Part shown: in pieces, positions 8,686 to 17,976 of the stretch
Layout: every line of letters starts with the position of its first letter
Numbering within the stretch: position 1 is the first letter of the stretch
NCBI GenBank assembly: GCA_001462345.1
Contig: LIUM01000043.1
Coordinates: 1-51,694 of the forward strand
Source of the DNA: Fibrobacteria bacterium AD312
Lineage (GTDB): Bacteria; Fibrobacterota; Fibrobacteria; Fibrobacterales; Fibrobacteraceae
Length of the DNA: 51,694 bases
Reading direction: 5' to 3'
Made by a program: the position numbers and the translations under genes
The notes under the pieces: generated by a model
Databases searched by the model: none
What the model saw: only the letters and a program-made list of their open reading frames with translations
What the model was told of the DNA's origin: nothing

Positions 8686-10140
8686 TTACTGAGCAGCCAT
8701 TTTATCTAGGATTTGGTTGACTAAGCCTGGATTTGCTTTTCCGCCTGATTTTTTCATGACTTGGCCGACAAAGAAACCCTTTAAGGCCACCTTCCCTGCT
8801 TTGAATTCATCAAACTGGCCTTGATTTGCTTGAACGACTTCTGAAACAATGGATTCAATGGCACTAATATCGGTAATTTGCACTAGGCCCTTTTCTTTAA
8901 CAATCACATCTGGTGCTTTACCTGTAGCAAACATGTCAGCAAATACTTGTTTTGCAATTTTTCCGCTAATGGTATTATCTTCAATGAGATTGACAAGAGC
9001 AGCCAAGTGCTCTGGCATAATTTTTACATCGCTAAGACCATTTTCAAGATCTTTTACTTCACGCAACAATTCTGAGATCACCCAGTTGGCTAGAATTTTT
9101 GGATTCTTACATTGTTTTGCAGCGGTATCAAACCAAACACTAACATCTCGTTCCATAGTGAGCACTTGAGCATCATAAGCGGTAATTTGATAATCATTGA
9201 CAAAGCGTTCCCGACGTGCATCTGGCAATTCTGGTAATGAATTTTTGATGGATTCTACAAACTTTGGATCTGTGACTAAACGAACCATGTCTGGTTCTGG
9301 GAAGTATTTATAGTCGTGCGCATCTTCTTTGGAACGAATCACAATCGTCTTATTGTTATTTACATCAAAACGTTTGGTGCATTGTTCTACTTCTTTGTTA
9401 GCATCAAGAGTGAGCGTTTGTAGTAAAATTTCTGCTTCTAATGCTTTTTCTAAGTTGGTAAAGCTATTTAAGTTTTTAATCTCTGCTCGAGTTCCAAAAG
9501 GAGCGTCTTCACTTTCACGAAGAGAAATATTACCATCGCAGCGCATATTTCCGTTTTCCATATTGGCATTAGAAACTTCGGTATATTCTAAAATTTGCTT
9601 GATTTTTTGTAAAACGAGCACCGCTTCTTGAGGGCTACGGATATCAGGCTCTGTCACGATTTCACAGAGAGGGGTTCCACAGCGGTTGGCATCAAAATGG
9701 CTACCTTCTGGTGATAAGTCATGCACTAATTTACCAGCATCTTCTTCCATGTGAATACGAGTGATACCCACGCGCTTGACTGAACCATCATCCAAAGTCA
9801 CTTCCAACCAACCGTTTTTACAGATCGGATGATCATAAACAGGTAAACCACCCGTTTGAGTGATTTGATAGCCCTTAGGTAAATCAGGATAAAAATAATT
9901 TTTACGAGTCCACATCGCATTTAAGTCAATTTCACAATTTAAGGCAAGACCTAATCGAATCGCATATTCCACCGCTTTTTTATTTGGAACAGGCATAGCA
10001 CCTGGCATTCCTAAACAAACAGGGCAAACATGTTTATTGGGAGTGGTGTTTACTTCGACTTCACAGGAACAGAACATTTTGGTTCTTGTTGCTAATTGAC
10101 AATGAATTTCTAAACCAATCACTGGATAATACTTAGACAT
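8686..10140 (-). CDS. gatB: Asp-tRNA(Asn)/Glu-tRNA(Gln) amidotransferase subunit B
   Basis: GatB is the tRNA-binding and kinase subunit of GatCAB, which turns misacylated Glu-tRNA-Gln or Asp-tRNA-Asn into Gln- or Asn-tRNA using ammonia from GatA. The 484-aa length is normal. The start YPVIGLEIHCQLATRTKMFC, the Zn-site cysteines (CSCEVEV, CPVCLG), PDLPKGYQITQ and the C-terminal GatB/YqeY domain (FVGQVMKKSGGKANPGLVNQIL) are all present. GGAG precedes the ATG. gatA and gatC are not in the window, so the subunits are scattered. Confidence 0.97.
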   Translation of the reverse strand: MSKYYPVIGLEIHCQLATRTKMFCSCEVEVNTTPNKHVCPVCLGMPGAMPVPNKKAVEYAIRLGLALNCEIDLNAMWTRKNYFYPDLPKGYQITQTGGLPVYDHPICKNGWLEVTLDDGSVKRVGITRIHMEEDAGKLVHDLSPEGSHFDANRCGTPLCEIVTEPDIRSPQEAVLVLQKIKQILEYTEVSNANMENGNMRCDGNISLRESEDAPFGTRAEIKNLNSFTNLEKALEAEILLQTLTLDANKEVEQCTKRFDVNNNKTIVIRSKEDAHDYKYFPEPDMVRLVTDPKFVESIKNSLPELPDARRERFVNDYQITAYDAQVLTMERDVSVWFDTAAKQCKNPKILANWVISELLREVKDLENGLSDVKIMPEHLAALVNLIEDNTISGKIAKQVFADMFATGKAPDVIVKEKGLVQITDISAIESIVSEVVQANQGQFDEFKAGKVALKGFFVGQVMKKSGGKANPGLVNQILDKMAAQ

Positions 10141-10226
10141 GCATAACTCCGTAAATTACTTGCAAAATATATTAAAAAAGAATCTAGTTTTAGAGCAACT
10201 ATTCATTCAAAAGCTATTTTTCTACA

Positions 10227-13115
10227 ATGCAATACATTATTTATCTCTTATTTGCTTTATCAGGAGTGGCTGGCCTTATCTATGAAGGCTCATGGGCTCG
10301 TTACCTAAAATTATTTCTTGGTCACGCAAGCTATGGACAAGTCTTAACTCTCTGCATTTATATGGGAGGGCTTGCCATTGGAAGCTTTGTCGCTGGAAAA
10401 TTTGTTTCTAACATCAAACGCCCTCTACGCGCGTATGCGATTACAGAGCTATTTATTGGTTTAGGTGGCATCTTCTACCACCCTGTTTATCTTCTTTTAA
10501 CGAATTTCTTTTACGACTCCACTTGGTCGATGTCTCTTTCTGTTTCAGGGGCCGAAACCGTCAAAGTAATCCTAGCAATTATAAGCACATTGCCTGTAGC
10601 CATTGGTCTTGGCATGACTTTCCCTTTTATTGCCGCTGGTTTAATCCGTCGAGATAAAGATTCTGGAGAATTATCCCTACCAAAACTTTATTTTACGAAT
10701 AGTCTTGGTGCCGCTATAGGCATTTTAGTCGCTAGCTATATATTAATTCCCTCCTTTGGAAATCAGTCTACCTTAAATATTGCCGCCACGATTAATTTCT
10801 TTTTAGCTATGGCGTTCTGGATGATTGATGCAGATGTCTTTGGTTTAGACAATAAGCAGAAAAAGAAGCGTGCTATTAAAACAGAAAACATTTCTTTTGA
10901 AACACCTCATTTACCGATGCCGCCAAAGAATATATGGTTTTGGATTGCAGCTATTACAGGGCTAACGTCTTTTGTCTATGAAGTGATTTGGATTCGTCTA
11001 TTAAGCCTATTAATGGGTTCTTCGAGCCATAGTTTTGACCAGATGCTCTCTGCTTTTATTTTTGGACTTGCGATAGGTAGTGCTGTCAGTGGTAAGCTTA
11101 TTAAAAGAGATAGCCTTGTAGTACTTTCCCTCGCTCAAATTTTTATGGGCTTTTTCGCCTTATGCACACTCTATTTTCACGAGCCCTTCTGGATGCTCAT
11201 GAATGAATCAAATCAGATTTTCAATCAAACGAGTGCTGGTTATACTTTTTGGAGCATATTCAAATATTTAATTTCTGTGTTCTGGATGGTTCCAACCAGT
11301 TTCTTTGCAGGGATGACTCTTCCACTTATTACGGTTATTTTAAACCGCATATTCAAATCAGAAAGCCCCATAGGCAAAGTTTATGGATTTAATACAATTG
11401 GTTCTATTTTTGGTTCTGTATTAGCAGGGCTTGTACTGATTCCAATATTACAACTTAAATGGACTTTAGCCTCTGCCGCCTTAATCGACATGGTCATTGG
11501 CGTTATTCTACTTGTTCTTTACAGAAAAAAATACAGATACCAGCCTCTATTTTATGTTGTCCTTATTTTGATGGTATTCCCATTACTCTTTATGAATTTT
11601 AAGCCACATGTAATCACTTCTGGGATTTTTAGAGTCTATAAAAGCCTTGAAGCTGATGATTCTGTGATTGTTAGAAATGGAAAAACGGCGACTATTAGTT
11701 TCCATGAATCCGAAGTTCATTGGTACATTAAAACAAATGGAAAAGCCGATGCCAGCATGAGCAAAGACCGTGAATCACCAATTAATAGTGATGAACTCAC
11801 TCAAGCGGCAACAGCCTTTATTCCAATGGCCATGAGAAATGAACCTTACGATGCGGCGATGGTTGGTTTTGGAAGTGGCATGGGCGCTCATTATTTGTTA
11901 TCAGACCCTTTGCTAAAAAAACTCGATTGCGTTGAAATTGAAGAAGAAATGATGAACCTCGCCAAAGGCTTTATGCCCTATAACGAAAGGGGTTATAATG
12001 ACCCTCGAATCAATATTTTCATTGATGATGCAAGAACTTTCTTCCATACCCATAAACAAAAATATGATGTAATCATCAGTGTGCCTTCTAACCCTTGGGT
12101 CAGTGGCGTCTCTAGTTTATTTAGCCATGAATTTTATACTCAGATGAAGCGCTACTTAAAACCTGGTGCTCAATGGGTGCAATGGATTCAAACTTATGAG
12201 TTTAATGATATGCTCTTTTTGAATATCTTAAAAGCGTTAGACCAATCATTTAAATACGTTAGTTTGTATCAAACCCCAGAAGAACCTGATGTTATTATTA
12301 TTGCTAGCGACTCCCCTGTACAGCAACAGTACATTAAGCGTTTTGAATCTGACTCTATTTTGTTAAAAGAATTTGAGCGAATCAAGCGCCCATGGTATTT
12401 CTTTGGAGAACAAAACTTCTTATTTACCACAAAGATGATTTCCCCTTTATTAAAAGGCATTGCCCCTAATAGTGAGTTTATTCCTATTGTGGATAATAAA
12501 GCGGAAGAAGCTCGCTTTACCCATTCAGAAGCAAAAATCACTAAAGCCTTTGACTCTTGCGAAGTATGTTGGCCAGATGTTTTAGATTCAAATGACTTCG
12601 CTGCACGTAGAGCATTTAAGAACTTTACTATATCCAAAGAGCCTAAGAATAATTATTTGAAAACAAGTCTTATGGCTCACTTAAATGACACCGCTTTTGT
12701 GGAATACGCAAAAAAAGAACCTTATAATAAAGAATGGTTAACGTTCTATGATGAGTACAACGAATACATTTTTTCTGTTCCTCTCGAAGAACGTGACTCA
12801 TGTGAATTATATCAGAAAGTAAGGGACTTGATTTATACTGATTCTATGCCAGAGGCACAAACCCTTCAATTTAAGATGATGGAAAGTTTAAGGCTCAAGA
12901 AATATACGGAAGCGGCAGAGAACTTAAACGCTTTTGTTGAAAAATATGAAATCAAAGATATGAATGAATTCTTCTTAAGAAATAGCGCCCTAATTAGCAT
13001 TCTCGCCAAAGAATACAAACTCCTTGATTATATCTATAAAGAAGCTATTCGTTATCACGATAATTTCTCTGTTCCTGAAAAAGTATTAATCGAACTAAAA
13101 ACCAAACAGAAATAA
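10227..13115 (+). CDS. Membrane-fused spermidine synthase-like protein
   Basis: This 962-aa protein joins two blocks of transmembrane helices (1-200 and 235-470, both opening with a G-x-x-x-x-x-YE-x-x-W pattern, as in GLIYEGSWARYL and TSFVYEVIWIRLL) to a SpeE-like Rossmann domain. The latter has VGFGSGMGAHYL near 550, VEIEEEMM, and INIFIDDARTFF with YDVIISVPSNPW. About 250 further residues look helical and TPR-like. Polytopic spermidine-synthase homologues are widespread but their substrate is generally unknown; polyamine synthesis should not be assumed. No good ribosome-binding site precedes the ATG. It is divergent from gatB across only 86 bases. Confidence 0.8.
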   Translation: MQYIIYLLFALSGVAGLIYEGSWARYLKLFLGHASYGQVLTLCIYMGGLAIGSFVAGKFVSNIKRPLRAYAITELFIGLGGIFYHPVYLLLTNFFYDSTWSMSLSVSGAETVKVILAIISTLPVAIGLGMTFPFIAAGLIRRDKDSGELSLPKLYFTNSLGAAIGILVASYILIPSFGNQSTLNIAATINFFLAMAFWMIDADVFGLDNKQKKKRAIKTENISFETPHLPMPPKNIWFWIAAITGLTSFVYEVIWIRLLSLLMGSSSHSFDQMLSAFIFGLAIGSAVSGKLIKRDSLVVLSLAQIFMGFFALCTLYFHEPFWMLMNESNQIFNQTSAGYTFWSIFKYLISVFWMVPTSFFAGMTLPLITVILNRIFKSESPIGKVYGFNTIGSIFGSVLAGLVLIPILQLKWTLASAALIDMVIGVILLVLYRKKYRYQPLFYVVLILMVFPLLFMNFKPHVITSGIFRVYKSLEADDSVIVRNGKTATISFHESEVHWYIKTNGKADASMSKDRESPINSDELTQAATAFIPMAMRNEPYDAAMVGFGSGMGAHYLLSDPLLKKLDCVEIEEEMMNLAKGFMPYNERGYNDPRINIFIDDARTFFHTHKQKYDVIISVPSNPWVSGVSSLFSHEFYTQMKRYLKPGAQWVQWIQTYEFNDMLFLNILKALDQSFKYVSLYQTPEEPDVIIIASDSPVQQQYIKRFESDSILLKEFERIKRPWYFFGEQNFLFTTKMISPLLKGIAPNSEFIPIVDNKAEEARFTHSEAKITKAFDSCEVCWPDVLDSNDFAARRAFKNFTISKEPKNNYLKTSLMAHLNDTAFVEYAKKEPYNKEWLTFYDEYNEYIFSVPLEERDSCELYQKVRDLIYTDSMPEAQTLQFKMMESLRLKKYTEAAENLNAFVEKYEIKDMNEFFLRNSALISILAKEYKLLDYIYKEAIRYHDNFSVPEKVLIELKTKQK

Positions 13116-13138
13116 AAATTCATTTTAAAAACACAAAG

Positions 13139-13169
13139 CCATTCCTTTATTGAGGGATGGTTTTTTTTT
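13139..13169 (+). terminator. Intrinsic terminator of the spermidine synthase-like gene
   Basis: CCATTCC pairs with GGGATGG (one G-T pair) over an 8-nt loop, followed by nine T. A weaker hairpin (CCCGAAA...TTTCGGG, about 13196-13221) lies between this and the convergent nuclease gene. Confidence 0.85.
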
Positions 13170-13251
13170 AAGGAAAATATTTTCTTAAAGTGAACCCCGA
13201 AAGATAGCCACCTATTTCGGGATTATATTTTTAGAAAATGACGGAAAGATT

Positions 13252-13452
13252 CTATAAAGACTTGATTTCTTCTTTGGAAAGACCTGATGCTTTTTCAATC
13301 GCACCTATCTGGAAACCTTGTTCTTTAAGTGATTTTGCCATCTCACGTTTAGCATTTAAGGCACCTTGCTCGATACCTTGCTCGATACTCTTTTCAATAC
13401 CTTCTTTGTAGCTATCATCAAGCCGACATTCGATTTCTGCTTCTGTAATCAT
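13252..13452 (-). CDS. Possible intragenic small protein of the Rpn gene (RpnS-like)
   Basis: An in-frame ATG at 13452 inside the nuclease gene is preceded by AAAGGTGG with an 8-nt gap, a strong ribosome-binding site for a position inside a gene. It would give a 66-aa product (MITEAEIECRLDDSYKEG... to EEIKSL) equal to the nuclease's C-terminal domain with its IEQG repeats. In E. coli, rpn genes are known to encode such C-terminal small proteins from internal starts, and these block the toxic nuclease. Translation here is inferred, not shown. Confidence 0.45.
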   Translation of the reverse strand: MITEAEIECRLDDSYKEGIEKSIEQGIEQGALNAKREMAKSLKEQGFQIGAIEKASGLSKEEIKSL

Positions 13453-14360
13453 GTCGGTGACCACCTTTGTTATCAAGTTTGATGATTCCGCACGAATGCG
13501 GAGCTTTTCGTAAGCCTCTTCAAAAATGGTATCTTTGAACTCTGGCTTTATTTGCTCTTCTGGCATGTTTTTCAATAAATATAGCCAACATTCTTCTGCT
13601 GTTTTGAGTTCTTTAAACGTTTTCTCAAATTTGGGAAGCTCTATGAAAATATAATTTATTTTATCATTCACAGGCAATGCGGAACTATTTCCAATATCAC
13701 TCTTACGATACAACCCCCATTCTTCTCGGTAATTCACGCTTTCAGGTCGTTCGAATTTACAAATCCAAATAGAGATGACTTTTGGGATTTCATAACACCC
13801 GATCGCTCGATTTCTGGAAATATTAAGAATATTTTGATCCAGATCCATTTTCGTGCTAACGGTGAGCATCGCCGAATATAAAACGGCTCGATCTTCGAAA
13901 TCGCTATGCCGTGAACGTTGCATTTCAATATCAAAAGTCTTCTCATCTTTTGTAAATGCTCGAACATCAAAACGCACCATTTTAGAATACAGAAGCCCAA
14001 AACCATAAGCCGGATCACGATATTCAATGTCAGTAATCGCTGTTTCGCCTTCAAGATGAAGAATCCCATTTAAGAAATGAATCAGAATCTTTTTATCAGA
14101 AAACAGTTCCTTAAAAGAAGAATCATAAGTAGGTTCTAAGAATGTTTTCCCGCGTAGAATCTCCGGAACTTGAAACGATTCTTGATTTTGAGAAACGTTA
14201 ATATTTTGGTAAACATTTTCATTTTGTAAAGCATTATGATTTTGACTTGTGCTTGTTTTTTCGTGGCCATTTTCGCTTTGAATTGCATTTGTATTTTGAT
14301 AAGAGCAACCATTTTCAAGTTCATTTATATTTTGGATTTTTCTTTTGAATTCATTGTCAT
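13252..14360 (-). CDS. Rpn-family PD-(D/E)XK nuclease, 5' frameshifted
   Basis: The clean reading frame begins at 13980, but translation upstream in the same frame gives the expected Rpn N-terminus (FLEPTYDSSFKELFSDKK, then GILHLEGETAITDIEYRD), open to a TGA at 14371 and with no ATG, GTG or TTG. The only good start is ATG at 14360 after AAAGGA, one frame away; one extra A in the A5 run at 14337-14341 would join them. Between lies a Q-N-rich repeat stretch. The nuclease core holds RFDVRAF and FDIEMQ (the family's D...ExQ). The C-terminus repeats IEQG. Rpn proteins are DNA nucleases tied to recombination and phage defence. This may be a phase-variable gene, a recoded gene, a fresh pseudogene or a base error. 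Confidence 0.72.
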
Positions 14361-14373
14361 AGTATTCCTTTCA

Positions 14374-14751
14374 TTACGTTTATTGCCAATATTCTCGGCG
14401 AGAAGAACAAAACCAGTTTTTATTTTTCTGTTTAAACGTTTGAGAAAAAGATTAATACAGGTAAATTCATTTTTTTACAAAGTATACAAAAAAATGATCG
14501 CATTTTTGATGAATCATGATTACAAGCAAAGCAAAGTAATCCACAAAAATAACGCTTCATAGGGATGCTGTACACTGTCCGTTATTTTTGACTCTTCAAT
14601 TATTAAAAAGTCGCTTTTTCAAACAATAAAGACATTCAAAACAATGCCTTTGTCAAGTAATTTTTCAAAAAGCACAACGGACGGGGCACACCGTTTAAGC
14701 AATAGAGTTTTTTTGATATTTTTTTCCAAACGCAGTTTGATTCCTGCAAAC
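14374..14751. other. Gene-free AT-rich gap
   Basis: No convincing gene is seen. The stretch includes a widely spaced inverted pair, GTCCGTT near 14578 and AACGGAC near 14681, with long A/T runs between. It should contain the promoter of the frameshifted nuclease gene, but no clear -35/-10 pair could be assigned. Confidence 0.5.
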
Positions 14752-14785
14752 AAAAAAAGCCCTTTGAAAAATAAGGACTTTGTTA
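14752..14785 (-). terminator. Intrinsic terminator of the GH45 gene
   Basis: On the minus strand AAAGTCC pairs with GGGCTTT (one G-T pair) over a 12-nt loop, then a T-run, about 60 bases past the GH45 stop codon. Confidence 0.75.
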
Positions 14786-14844
14786 TTTGTTAAAAATTAA
14801 ACTTATTTTAGAGTAATACTAATGTACTACACAAAGGAAATGAA

Positions 14845-16197
14845 TTAATTCGTTCCGTCACCGTCGTATTTTCCTGCCTTTTCAAGTTCACCACCCGTGA
14901 AATCGGCCCATGAATCATGAGGTTTATAGTCATTTCTTCTTGTTGTATTATAAGTGGTTTTATACTTATCGACTAGATATTGTGGGCATTCCACTTCTTC
15001 CCAATAATAACTAGGATTATCAGCAGCCATATACCAATCGGCATACCAAGTACATCCTCGAAGAAGATCTTCATGACCAGTAAACACTTGATTACAATAT
15101 TTCAAAACACAATGTTGAAGATCAGCAAGAGAAGAACTATAATCCTTAGGTAATTCTTGTTGACATGTGGAAAGGAAGCCACCATATCGAACAAATTGAG
15201 TCATTGAAACACCTACTTGTGTAGAAAGTGCATCAAACATACCAACGCCACCGCCCGGCACCATCATATCAAATTGTCCTTTTTCGACATCTGTACCAAT
15301 ATTGGATGACATCACAATCATATGTTTCCCTTTCAAGGCCTGATGTGTTTCTTTTACCCTATCCCCTTCATGATGAAAAACCCCACCTCTTTCTCCTACT
15401 CCCCCATTAAACTGCAAGTGGAAACATTGACCACAAGCTGTTACACCAGGAGCAGATGCCACAAAGCCATAAGACAAAGTATCATTAACTTGAATAGGAG
15501 CCATATCCATGCAAGTAAAAGCACCATCAGCTGTACTTGCAATACCTTCACCTCCATCACTTGCGTTACAACTATTACCTACCACCTTCCATCCTATCCA
15601 ATAATCATTTGTGAGGGAAGCAGGGTCAATCGTAAATACAGGGATTTCAACTCCTTTGATGTTACAAGTACGAGCCACTCTACCAGCAGCTTCATAAGCG
15701 GCTTGCGATGTAGTGTCTGTTGCGCTGATCTGAGAACAATGGGCACGACAAGCATCCCAATAACGAGAACTCCAGCCTTCTCCAGACCCCTGAGTAGAAA
15801 GTAATGGATTTAATGAAGGCACAGGATAAGCCTCAATTGGATCACCTGGTGTTGGATTACTGCTTGAGCTAGAAACAATAGGATCTGTTGAAGAAGACGA
15901 TTGTAAAGGATCAACTATTCCTGAAGATAAACCAGGGTCAACAATTCCTGAAGATAATCCTGGATCGACAATTGCAGAAGAAAGCCCTGGGTCAATAATT
16001 CCAGAAGAAAGCCCTGGATCAACGATTCCAGAAGAAAGCCCAGGATCAACGATTCCAGAAGATAAAAATGGATTATCTATATAAGAACTTGAAAGATTAG
16101 GGGTTTCAGTACCTACCCCTTTGTCATCACCGCCGCAACCCCATAATAGAAGTAAGGAGCTACATAATAATAGAGTTCTCGAAATGGATAAATTCAT
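14845..16197 (-). CDS. GH45 endoglucanase lipoprotein with repeat linker
   Basis: A lipobox (LLLLWGC, Cys near 21) predicts a lipid-anchored cell-envelope protein of 450 aa. Residues 35-95 are a low-complexity linker with seven copies of the unit SSGIVDPGL or variants, then Ser/Pro-rich sequence. The catalytic domain begins WSSRYWDACRAHC, matching the GH45 signature around the nucleophile Asp, and has QFDMMVPGGGVGMFDAL, which carries the second catalytic Asp. Many cysteines suggest disulfides. GH45 enzymes cut beta-1,4-glucan with inversion. Ser-rich linkers and GH45 are typical of Fibrobacter. It lies 61 bases downstream of the glycyl-tRNA synthetase gene on the same strand, but probably has its own promoter. 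Confidence 0.88.
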   Translation of the reverse strand: MNLSISRTLLLCSSLLLLWGCGGDDKGVGTETPNLSSSYIDNPFLSSGIVDPGLSSGIVDPGLSSGIIDPGLSSAIVDPGLSSGIVDPGLSSGIVDPLQSSSSTDPIVSSSSSNPTPGDPIEAYPVPSLNPLLSTQGSGEGWSSRYWDACRAHCSQISATDTTSQAAYEAAGRVARTCNIKGVEIPVFTIDPASLTNDYWIGWKVVGNSCNASDGGEGIASTADGAFTCMDMAPIQVNDTLSYGFVASAPGVTACGQCFHLQFNGGVGERGGVFHHEGDRVKETHQALKGKHMIVMSSNIGTDVEKGQFDMMVPGGGVGMFDALSTQVGVSMTQFVRYGGFLSTCQQELPKDYSSSLADLQHCVLKYCNQVFTGHEDLLRGCTWYADWYMAADNPSYYWEEVECPQYLVDKYKTTYNTTRRNDYKPHDSWADFTGGELEKAGKYDGDGTN

Positions 16198-16258
16198 GTA
16201 AACCTCATTTTATTTCTAAAAAAAGCCTCTAAAAATCGAAAATTGGTTAAATCTGGTG

Positions 16259-17674
16259 TTATCTAACACGCTTAGCAAGCCAATCTTCCAAATCTTCAAT
16301 TGCCACTAGTTCTTGTTGCATGGTATCGCGATCGCGAATAGTGACTTTTCCTTTTTTAGACAAATCAACATCATCACCTTCTCCAATAGTATCAAAATCA
16401 ACAGTGATACAGTATGGAGTACCTAATTCATCTTGTCTGCGGTAACGCTTTCCAATGGACTGGGTTTCGTCATATTCCACATTAAAGCGGCTGATTAAGT
16501 TCTGGAAAATAGATTCAGCGACTTCTTTGACCTTCCCTTTTTTGACTAAAGGAAGTACAGCGGCTTTTACAGGAGCCACGGATGGATGAAAATGGAGAAC
16601 GACGCGTTCTTCGCCATCACTCAATTTTTCTACATCATAAGCATCGCAGAGTAATACGAGTAATAAACGATCAACACCCAAAGAAGGTTCTACCACATAA
16701 GGAATGTAACGTTTATTAGCGATAGGATCAAAATATTCTTGTTTAACTTTCGATTCTTTTTGATGTTGAGTTAAATCAAAATCCGTGCGACTCGCAATGC
16801 CCCAAAGTTCACCCCAACCAAATGGAAATTCATACTCTACATCAGAGGTTCCATTGGAATAATGAGATAATTCTTCTGGTGCATGTTCACGCATACGAAG
16901 CTTTTTAGAAGTAATCCCTAAATCTTGCAAAAGCCAGTTCATGCAGAATTTTTTCCAATACCCATACCACTCGACTTCTGTGCCTGGTTCGCAGAAGAAT
17001 TCAAGCTCCATTTGTTCAAATTCGCGCGTACGGAAGATAAAGTTACCCGGTGTAATTTCATTACGGAATGATTTACCAATTTGACCTACGCCAAATGGCA
17101 TTTTAGGGCGTACATTATCAATAATGTTTCTAAAATTGATGAAAATACCTTGTGCCGTTTCTGGACGCAAATAAACCTTGTTTCCAGCACCTTCCACAAC
17201 ACCAATTTCTGTTTGGAACATTAAATTGAAAGCTCTAGGTTCAGTAAAATCTTTTTTTCCGCAACTTGGGCATTCGATTTGATTTTCAACAATCATAGCC
17301 GCAATATCTTGAAAATTCTTACCTACAGTGCAACCTTCACCGAGTTTTTCTTCAAGTAAATGGTCGGCACGGAATCTTTCATGACAAGCCTTACAGTCAA
17401 TTAAAGGATCGGAAAAATTGCCAACGTGGCCAGAAGCTTGCCAAACTTTTGGATTTAACAAGATGGAACTATCTAGACCAAGAACGTCTGGACGACTCGC
17501 TACAAACTTTCTCCACCAAAGATCTTTGATGTTTCTTTTTAATTCTGAGCCGTATGGACCATAATCCCATGTATTGGCAAGGCCATCATAAATTTCTGAC
17601 CCTGGGAAAATAAATCCTCGACGTTTACACAAAGAAACTAAATCTTTTAGGGCATCTTGTACTTTTTTGGCCAT
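16259..17674 (-). CDS. glyQS: Glycyl-tRNA synthetase, single-chain dimeric type
   Basis: This class II enzyme attaches glycine to tRNA-Gly. It is the alpha2 type (471 aa), not the alpha2beta2 GlyQ/GlyS type. Recognisable parts are RRGFIFPGSEIYDGLANTWDYGP at the N-terminus, the Zn-knuckle-like cysteines CKACHERFRAD and CPSCGKKDF, motif 2 (GKSFRNEITPGNFIFRTREFEQME), and motif 3 (VVEPSLGVDRLLLVLL). The C-terminal anticodon-binding domain has VLPLVKKGKVKEVAESIF. AAAGGA precedes the ATG. Confidence 0.96.
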   Translation of the reverse strand: MAKKVQDALKDLVSLCKRRGFIFPGSEIYDGLANTWDYGPYGSELKRNIKDLWWRKFVASRPDVLGLDSSILLNPKVWQASGHVGNFSDPLIDCKACHERFRADHLLEEKLGEGCTVGKNFQDIAAMIVENQIECPSCGKKDFTEPRAFNLMFQTEIGVVEGAGNKVYLRPETAQGIFINFRNIIDNVRPKMPFGVGQIGKSFRNEITPGNFIFRTREFEQMELEFFCEPGTEVEWYGYWKKFCMNWLLQDLGITSKKLRMREHAPEELSHYSNGTSDVEYEFPFGWGELWGIASRTDFDLTQHQKESKVKQEYFDPIANKRYIPYVVEPSLGVDRLLLVLLCDAYDVEKLSDGEERVVLHFHPSVAPVKAAVLPLVKKGKVKEVAESIFQNLISRFNVEYDETQSIGKRYRRQDELGTPYCITVDFDTIGEGDDVDLSKKGKVTIRDRDTMQQELVAIEDLEDWLAKRVR

Positions 17675-17976
17675 TTTGAATCCTTTTAATAAAAATCAGC
17701 AAAAATTATAGTTCAAATATAGCAAATAACCTATAAAGGTTTAGTCCTTTTTCATTTTTTGATTATCTTTAAGAAACCCTGAAAATGGATTGACGAAATC
17801 AAGCAAATCAAATGCAGAAACATAAAATAAGCTTACAACAAAACACTGCATTTAACGCCAAAAATACAAGTGATTCGAATCAATTCATTGAAAATAAATT
17901 TTAACGGAACAGATAACTCGTTTAGATTTATTTTGATTAGAACTTTTTTATTAAACCTTTTTTATTAAACCTGTTT
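17675..17976. other. Divergent promoter gap
   Basis: This 302-base AT-rich spacer separates the divergent glycyl-tRNA synthetase and CapA-like genes. A direct repeat of TTTTATTAAACCT lies just before the CapA-like start (about 17945-17972). No further gene or RNA is seen. Confidence 0.5.

Noticed and set aside
14236-14562. 108-codon plus-strand frame opposite the Rpn leader
   Set aside because: It is the mirror of the Q-N repeat coding region on the minus strand, and has no ribosome-binding site.
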